Source: Spirodela intermedia
Taxonomy: Eukaryota; Streptophyta; Magnoliopsida; Alismatales; Araceae
Length of the DNA: 64,000 nucleotides
NCBI GenBank assembly: GCA_902729315.2
Contig: LR746273.1
Location: 3,573,001-3,637,000 of the forward strand
Direction: 5' to 3'
Positions 58,190-64,000 of the stretch are shown here, piece after piece. The position numbers were made by a program, and so were the translations under genes. Below the pieces are notes generated by a model that saw only the letters and a program-made list of their open reading frames with translations, was not told the DNA's origin and made no database searches. The first letter of the stretch is position 1. Each line of letters starts with the position of its first letter.

Positions 58190-58580
58190 TGCCTCCCCCT
58201 TCCCCCCTTTAGGGAAACTAATCTTCATTTCTTCATCTGATCAGATGCCTCTCAAGAACTAGATGGCTCCACCTATATATTCTTTTTAGTCAAGGTGCTT
58301 TCCATGAGGTTAATGTCACTCCCTCTAGAACTCTTCTATTCATCCCTACCACTTCCCTTCTTGTTTGTTACTTTGTTCATCATGTTCAAACGATTCCAAT
58401 TTATATTGGCCCTTGCTGTTAGAAAAATGGTAATGATGTTGGAGATGTAACCTTGTAGGCATCTCCATGTGGGAAAATGTTGACTTATGGTTTGGAATTC
58501 TTTTGTCCAAGTTTTTTGAGGGGAGAATAATTTATTGATTTTTCATTCATTCCATTTTTGCATCATCATTGTAATAATAA
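58190..58580 (+). other. Remnant copy of the ZGRF1-like gene 5' region
   Basis: About 390 bp align with 61085-61400, upstream of the ZGRF1-like gene: shared blocks include GATCAGATGCCTC, GAACTAGATG, GTGAGGTTAATG-like sequence, TTGGCCCT/TCGGCCCT and GTTTGGAATTCTTTTGTCC-like sequence. It lies just before the 3' flank of the second flotillin copy, so it is the right end of the first duplication unit. It has no open frame of its own and the E2F-like motif of the other copy is not present. Confidence 0.7.
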
Positions 58581-58867
58581 TTATATGAGTCATGGATAAC
58601 GCTCTAGATCTTTAATTGGAATATTGAGTTCTAACACAAGTGGGAGGCATAAGGTGTGGATTATATTTTTATTCTCCACATCATAATTCCTCTAAAATAC
58701 TGTTCTCCAATAGAAATACCGCAGCTTGAACTGAGGGAATAGATTACATTCTTAATAAAGGACATTGCATGAAGTACACAGCCCATAATGTCTTCGTAGA
58801 CCATTTATTACGAATGGAAATTTATTGTAAAGGACCCATATCTTCAATCATCCAGTCGCTAGACCCG

Positions 58868-60598
58868 TCAGTGTGCGGAGGAGCTGGAGTTCAGCGTCCC
58901 CATCCAGGCAGGCGGTAGCATCCCTACTTGCTCTTCCACGGTCTTAAGCAACGGCGGCAGCATCTTGTACAGCCCGGCCACCTCCTTCATTGCACCTCCC
59001 TCCCCCTTCTCCCCGCCGTTCGTCCAAACGCTGATCTTCGGCTGCAGTCCCTTCACCGCGTCAGCGTTGACCCTGGCGACTTCCTGGTAGAGTCCGGCGT
59101 TGATCATGAGGTAGTCCCGCAGCGCGGCGTAGTTGCCTCCAAGAGACTCCAGTAATTTCTTCAAGTAGGTGGCCTGGGCGTCCGCCAGCGCCGCCAACCC
59201 CTCGGCTTCCCTCTTCTTGGCATAGAGCTCGGCTTCCGCCTCCTGCTGCCGAGAGAAGAAAGCCGCTTCTGCGGCGGCCCTGAGCCCTTCGGCGATCTTC
59301 TGCTGCTGGTAGAGCGTGGCTTCTGCCGCCTTCTGCTTCTGGTAGAGTTCCCAGTTGGCCTCTTGCACCTTTTCCCGTCAAAGGGAGAATGTTGTCAGCC
59401 AGTGTTACGTCACTTGTGAAGGGATCATCGGGTTATGGTAAACAAGGGAAATATTTGAAATCTCGAGTCACCTGATTCAAAAATGAATCGACTAATACGT
59501 AAATAGGTTACAAGAATGATATATTTTTAATATGAGGTAATTCCGAACTCGAGTCACGTTATTTTTAACAGGTTTTAGGCCATCAAAAAATATTAATTGT
59601 TATCTTACAAAGATAACAATGAACTCATCGGCCCAATTTCTTAACAAGATAGCTATGTTATGTACCTTCATCTCGTAGTCTACGATGGCTGTGCTTAGCT
59701 TCTCTGCCTTGAGCTTCTCGGTCTGCCGCAGTGCGTTCCTCCTCTCAACCTCCATCTGCAGCTCCGCCTCTCTTAGGGCCACCGCCTTCGCCGCCTCCAC
59801 CTCCGCTACCTGCGCCTGCCGGGTCCACCCGGCTTTCTTCATTGCCAGCTCCGCGTTGGCCTCGACCACCTCAGCCTCCCTCTTGTTCTCGAAGATCTTT
59901 ACATCCGTCTTCACCTTGATCTCCTCCTTCGCGCCCTCTCCCTGCCTCTGCGTCGAGTACACCTTCGTCTCTGCGTCGATCTTGGAGGCATACTGGAGGG
60001 TCTGCCCCTCCCGGTTCTTGGACCCGATTTCGCCTTTCATCCTCGCCTCGGCTACGTCCACCTTCGCCTGGTTCGCCGCCTCCTGCTGGGTCTTCTGGCC
60101 GAGGTAGGAGAAGTATTCGTGTCCTCGAACATCGACGAGTTGCTTAACGTTGGCGTTGTAGATCAGCAGGCCGAACTGGTTGAGTTCTAATTGCACCTTC
60201 CCGAAGACCTCCTCCTTGAAGGACTTGGTGCCCTTGAAGATCTCCTCCATAGTCATGGAGGCTGCGAGCACGCGGGTCTCCCCCTCGATGACCCCCTGCA
60301 CGAGCTCCTTCACGTGGTTGGAGAGCTTGTCGTGGGGGGAGATGAGCTTGGCGTACTTGAGGAGGCTCTCCATGTCGTCGGAGCGGGGGCCGATTGTGAA
60401 AACAGCGGGGAGGAGGAACGGGAGCTTCTCGGCGCTCATGGCCTGCACCTCGAACGTGTAGTTGACTGGCGAGATGTCGAACACTGTGCAGGACTGCCCC
60501 GGTAAGATCCATGACTTCTTGGCAAGCTTGATGTCACTTACCCTGAATCCAGTTATGGCGAGGTATTCGGACGCCCTCGCAACTCGATACCAGGCCAT
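58868..60598 (-). CDS. Flotillin-like protein, second copy
   Basis: Tandem duplicate of the flotillin at 49312-51042, same domain order and role. Exons 59666-60598 and 58868-59368, intron 297 bp, 477 residues. Every position lies exactly 9556 bases from its partner. I see no base difference from 59015 to 60447, including the intron. Differences are confined to the first 50 or so codons (for example [20 protein letters not shown] against SSTVFDILP, and VQAMS against MQAMS) and the last 50 codons. The ATG at 60598 is chosen; upstream in frame there is only a TTG. Both copies look functional. It is divergent from the ZGRF1-like gene and 1.3 kb from its ATG. Confidence 0.96.
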
Positions 60599-61012
60599 CT
60601 CCGTCAACTAAAGAGTGAAGAGAGAGATATAGAGAGAATGGGTTGCGACCTTGGCACACTGAAGCTATTTGAAGGATTTTGGCACACTTTTTATCCTCTA
60701 GAAGTCAACGGATGCGAGAAACATCCGCGAAATTTCTTGGCATCTATCCGAAGAATTTCTCTGAAGCTGGAGTGAAGAAAGATCATGCATGTGGAATGTT
60801 TTAATATAATATAAATAAAAAATATCATAGAGTACCTAAAAACGCGTCCCAAAAGTCGTCGCAGGCTACCCTCTTCATGTCCAGATGAGATCAGACGAAA
60901 GACGTGGCTGTCTCGGTCAAACCTCAGCTGCCACCGTATGTACTATGACATAACATATGACAAGATAAACGCAATTCAAGGACGGGACGGAAGGAGGGTA
61001 GAAAAGGTAGAA

Positions 61013-61020
61013 TTCCCGCC
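61013..61020 (+). promoter_or_regulatory. E2F-type site TTCCCGCC
   Basis: Perfect match to the TTSSCGSS consensus, in a GC-rich stretch about 900 bp before the ZGRF1-like ATG and near the likely transcription start. In plants such sites mark S-phase and repair genes. Function here is inferred. Confidence 0.4.
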
Positions 61021-61642
61021 TCTTCTTCGTTTGCTCTCCCCTCCTACCCCGGGGCGCCGCCATCTCCGTCATTTTGGCCGGAGTCCCTGGAATCTCGTCT
61101 TGTTCCTTCATCCGATCAGATGCCTCCCGCGAACTAGATGCGCGCGTCTATCTATTCATATTGATTGAGGTGATTGCTTCTTGTGAGGTTAATGCCTCCG
61201 CCGCTTCCTTTCTCCTTGTCTGTTATTCTGCTCGTGATGGTCAGAGGATTCCATTTTCCATCGGCCCTCGCCGTCGGGGCAATGCTTATCTTGTTGGAGT
61301 TGTAACCTGTAAACCTCACCGGGCGAGTCAGTGTTGGCTCATGATTTGGAATTCCTTTGTCCTGGTTTGTTGAGGGGAGAAGAATTTACTTGATTTATGG
61401 TTCATGTCGCAGCCAAGAAAGAGCTTGGCGGAACAATTGAGTGTTCGCTGCTCCACTGCTGTCGAATGCGCTCCATTCATGACAGTGGTGACGAGTGTGT
61501 AACGTTTCATTTTACTACGAATCGTGCATTATGAAAGGTGACAATACTTTGGTTGTCACTGGCATAAGCATTCAGTTAGAAGTTTTCAAATGTTTATGAA
61601 TTTTCGATTTGGAGCATCTGAGTTATTCCTATGTTGTAAGAC

Positions 61643-61644
<2 letters not shown>

Positions 61645-61677
<33 letters not shown>
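61645..61677. repeat. (AG)n microsatellite
   Basis: About sixteen AG units, upstream of the ZGRF1-like coding start. Confidence 0.9.
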
Positions 61678-61679
<2 letters not shown>

Positions 61680-61912
61680 ACGGATAAATTATACATGCAT
61701 ACACTTATATATTTATGGTGGCTGCAAAAAAATAGCTCAATTCACCTTATTCCATTTTGGCAGATTTTTTGTCTTAGCAGGAAGGAAAAGTATGCATAAC
61801 CGTTTGGCGCAAATCTTGGATATTTTGGATCATTATTTTCGTACTTCATTGACCGTTGAAATATTTTCATTCCTTTTATATTTTTAGTGGATGAAACAGT
61901 TTGTTTTGGTCG

Positions 61913-63881
61913 ATGGAGGAAACCAAAAGGTGGATCGTTACATATACAAAACACCTACGGCAGAAAAGAAAAGTGTATCAAGATGGCACAATCGAACTTC
62001 ATCGTCCAAGTAACAAGGTAATTTATCCATCATTTTCGTTCTTTCAGAGGCAAATAGAATCGTTTCATCGCAGTACAGCATGGGAGTGGTTTTTTAAAAA
62101 TCCCCTGAGACATTAGATACAGTATTCTTGGATACTAAAGCCTATACTGTTATTAAACTTTTTTGAGTCAATGCGTATCCATGTAATATAACTATTTTAT
62201 ACAAATGATCTTTTAAGTTGCCATGCAAACGCACAGGTTCAATGCATCCTTATTCATGGTGGGCTTCCTAAGTTCCATAAAATATTTTGTTCCTTTCTTG
62301 CACGAGTGTTTTCATATACCAACCTTTAACCTCGAATGAACCTATTGTAGGTGCCTAATGTATGAAGCCTAGTATATCAGTATACCATAACTAAATGACA
62401 GTCAATGCTCAAAACATGACAATGAACACATGACAGAATCAAAGATGAAAAAAATTGGGCTGACTACATAACTTGATCCACATATAGAACTTACCTTCAG
62501 TGGAATATCATGAAGACCTACGTATTAATAAGAAATATATCAAAAACTAAACGAAAAAGCAAAAGATGAGTTATGTTTATTAAGTGCTCTCTGATAGTGT
62601 TCAGTGCTCACTCGAATAACATTCATTGAACTGGTTACATTTGGATCTTCCAAATAGCTTAGATTTAGATGATTCCTTTTGGCCCATATGCATCGTTATT
62701 CCATTTTTAATTAGTTATAAGCCCCGTTTCAAGCTATTTTTAATCCCAATAAATTTTAATCCCAAGCTATTTATAATCCCGGATTTTTAATATTTTATTT
62801 TAATTCTTTCTGCTATACTTTTTATTTTGTCCAATCATGTGCCACTTTTTTTTTATCTCACCAACGCTTCCGTGAAGATCTTTCATGTTGTGGAAGAAAC
62901 ATGAATGATATTCTAATACTTTCTGTGAAGAAAGACCTTTTCCAGATGCTGTGACAAAGAGGCACTAACATTTTCCTAATATTCAGGTTTTATTGTATGA
63001 TGACTCCAGTAAATTGCTAGACAACAGACTTTTGAGGAAAGATGAACTGATTGAATGTGGAGTTACACTTACTTTCGAAACTCATCTCGTTGACATTGGT
63101 GAACTTGATGAAACTCACAACCCCCTCCAGGATATGCATGCCGATGGTAGTCATGGGAAATCAAAAGTAAAAGTTGGGAGAGTGCAGAAATTTGAAGGTT
63201 CTTTCCTGGGTACATTTTTACTGGCATTTTGTAACTTACTTTTTGGGATACAAATCGTATGTTTTATTTTCAAAGCCATTTGAATAATATTTCTTCTTTT
63301 TACTGTCGAGCAAAACAAAAGGAGGTTTTGTATAATACTTTTTATGTGATGCAAGTTTTGATGAATGTTTAATTTTTTTATCAGTGTTGAATCTGCTTCA
63401 CTGTCCAATCTTCATTCTCATTAGTGATCCAAGAATAATGGTTCATTCACACTATCTGCTGTTCTTGTACTCTTAATGAGTTTCTCCATCTGTTAAAAGT
63501 CATCTATCCGTGCTGAGTAAACTGAAGACCATCAGGAAAAGAATCTTCAAACCTAAAATTTCATGCTTCGACCCAAAATTTAGACAAAAAGGATTATGAC
63601 ATACTGACAGGATCAGGTGGTAATATTACAAGCTGTCATTTTCTTTTAGTTCCTTCATGAGTATCTGTCACATTTTACTAGTTGTATTATCTATATTTAT
63701 TATTAGTGTGTGAAGCTTATTATACTTTTTTGCCATGGTGATTTTCGTCCTGTTGCATTATTTAGCTTATGATTTTAAGTGTTCATTTTAAGTGCACTTA
63801 TAATTGCAGTGAAGAAGAACCCTCGAGATATAGACAGATCAACAAATATTTCTGCCAATGATGTCAGAGTTAAAGACAGTG
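61913..63881 (+). CDS. ZGRF1/DUF2439-domain protein, 5' part (continues beyond the window)
   Basis: Start of a gene whose N-terminus is the DUF2439 domain shared with human ZGRF1, yeast Mte1 and fission-yeast Dbl2, which act with FANCM/Mph1-type helicases on recombination intermediates. Exons seen: 61913-62017, 62987-63197 and 63810-63881, with GT-AG borders and consistent phases; 129 codons before the next donor at 63882. Residues 7-95 carry the domain: RWIVTYTKHLRQKRKVYQDG, ELH, then VLLYDDSSKLLDNRLLRKDE, and GVTLTFETHLVDIGE. The tail (KSKVKVGRVQKFEG, then Asp/Arg-rich) is the start of a low-complexity linker. The ATG at 61913 is used because an in-frame TGA precedes it. Whether the full protein has a helicase part cannot be seen. 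The plant role is not known to me; a repair role is inferred from the family. Confidence 0.85.
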
Positions 63882-64000
63882 GTCAGTCGTTTCACGCATC
63901 AATTTTAGTATTGCACTTGTCTTCTATTTTTGATAATGGTATGAGCTATCAGTTGCAAAACCTGATTCCTTTTCCCTCTTGTGAATCATTCTTTTAGCTG

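Larger units (their letters stand above)
60599..61912. promoter_or_regulatory. Divergent promoter region between second flotillin and ZGRF1-like gene
   Basis: This 1.3-kb spacer should hold both promoters and a noncoding 5' exon of the rightward gene. An E2F-type motif lies at 61013-61020, followed by CT-rich leader-like DNA. A 99-codon plus frame at 61074-61373 starts at TTG and is not conserved as a frame in the 58190 remnant, so I read it as leader. AG splice acceptors just before 61913 and an in-frame stop directly upstream fit a 5' UTR intron. Confidence 0.5.

Noticed and set aside
61074-61373. 99-codon plus frame before the ZGRF1-like gene
   Set aside because: Starts at TTG, has no domain, and its frame is not kept in the duplicate remnant at 58190-58580.

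Overview
The window is nuclear DNA of a flowering plant. Every gene I could assemble is a plant-type, multi-exon gene with GT-AG introns, and the families are typical of plants: an ARFB1-type small GTPase, TMN/EMP70 membrane proteins, a plastid glycolate/glycerate translocator, and flotillins without a membrane anchor. Coding exons are GC-rich and the intergenic DNA is strongly AT-rich with old retroelements. I lean towards a monocot or an early-diverging angiosperm, but that is a weak inference.

Layout. 1-720: GC-rich DNA with a TATA box facing left, probably the promoter and 5' leader of a gene outside the window. 720-4,650: polypyrimidine repeat, AT-rich and GA-rich spacer. 4,666-11,672 (-): complete six-exon ARFB1-type GTPase. 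13,164-15,870 (+) and 19,326-21,985 (+): two tandem TMN genes; the second has a one-base deletion in exon 3. Between them lies a decayed fragment of the 3' part of SMG9. 22,684-31,398 (-): complete eight-exon SMG9-like nonsense-mediated-decay factor, with a small non-autonomous LTR retrotransposon in intron 3. 34,617-39,035 (+): complete eight-exon PLGG1. 39,520-40,393 (-): a phosphoribulokinase pseudogene. 43,443-47,029 (+): a deleted Gypsy element with a gag remnant. 49,312-51,042 (-) and 58,868-60,598 (-): two flotillin genes sharing a 1.43-kb stretch with no visible difference. 61,913 onward (+): the 5' part of a ZGRF1/DUF2439-domain gene that runs off the window.

Two segmental tandem duplications shaped the region. 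The first copied [TMN + 3' part of convergent SMG9]; the duplicated SMG9 piece decayed and one TMN copy carries a frameshift. The second copied [flotillin + 5' region of the divergent ZGRF1-like gene]; the ZGRF1 5' remnant survives at 58,190-58,580, now separated from its flotillin partner by about 6.6 kb of AT-rich DNA. The identical flotillin bodies between diverged flanks look like recent gene conversion.

The genes do not form one pathway. ARFB1 and TMN act in endomembrane trafficking, flotillin in plasma-membrane domains and endocytosis, SMG9 in mRNA surveillance, PLGG1 in photorespiration, and the ZGRF1-like protein probably in recombination repair. I found no new multi-gene system; the interest is in duplication, conversion and decay.
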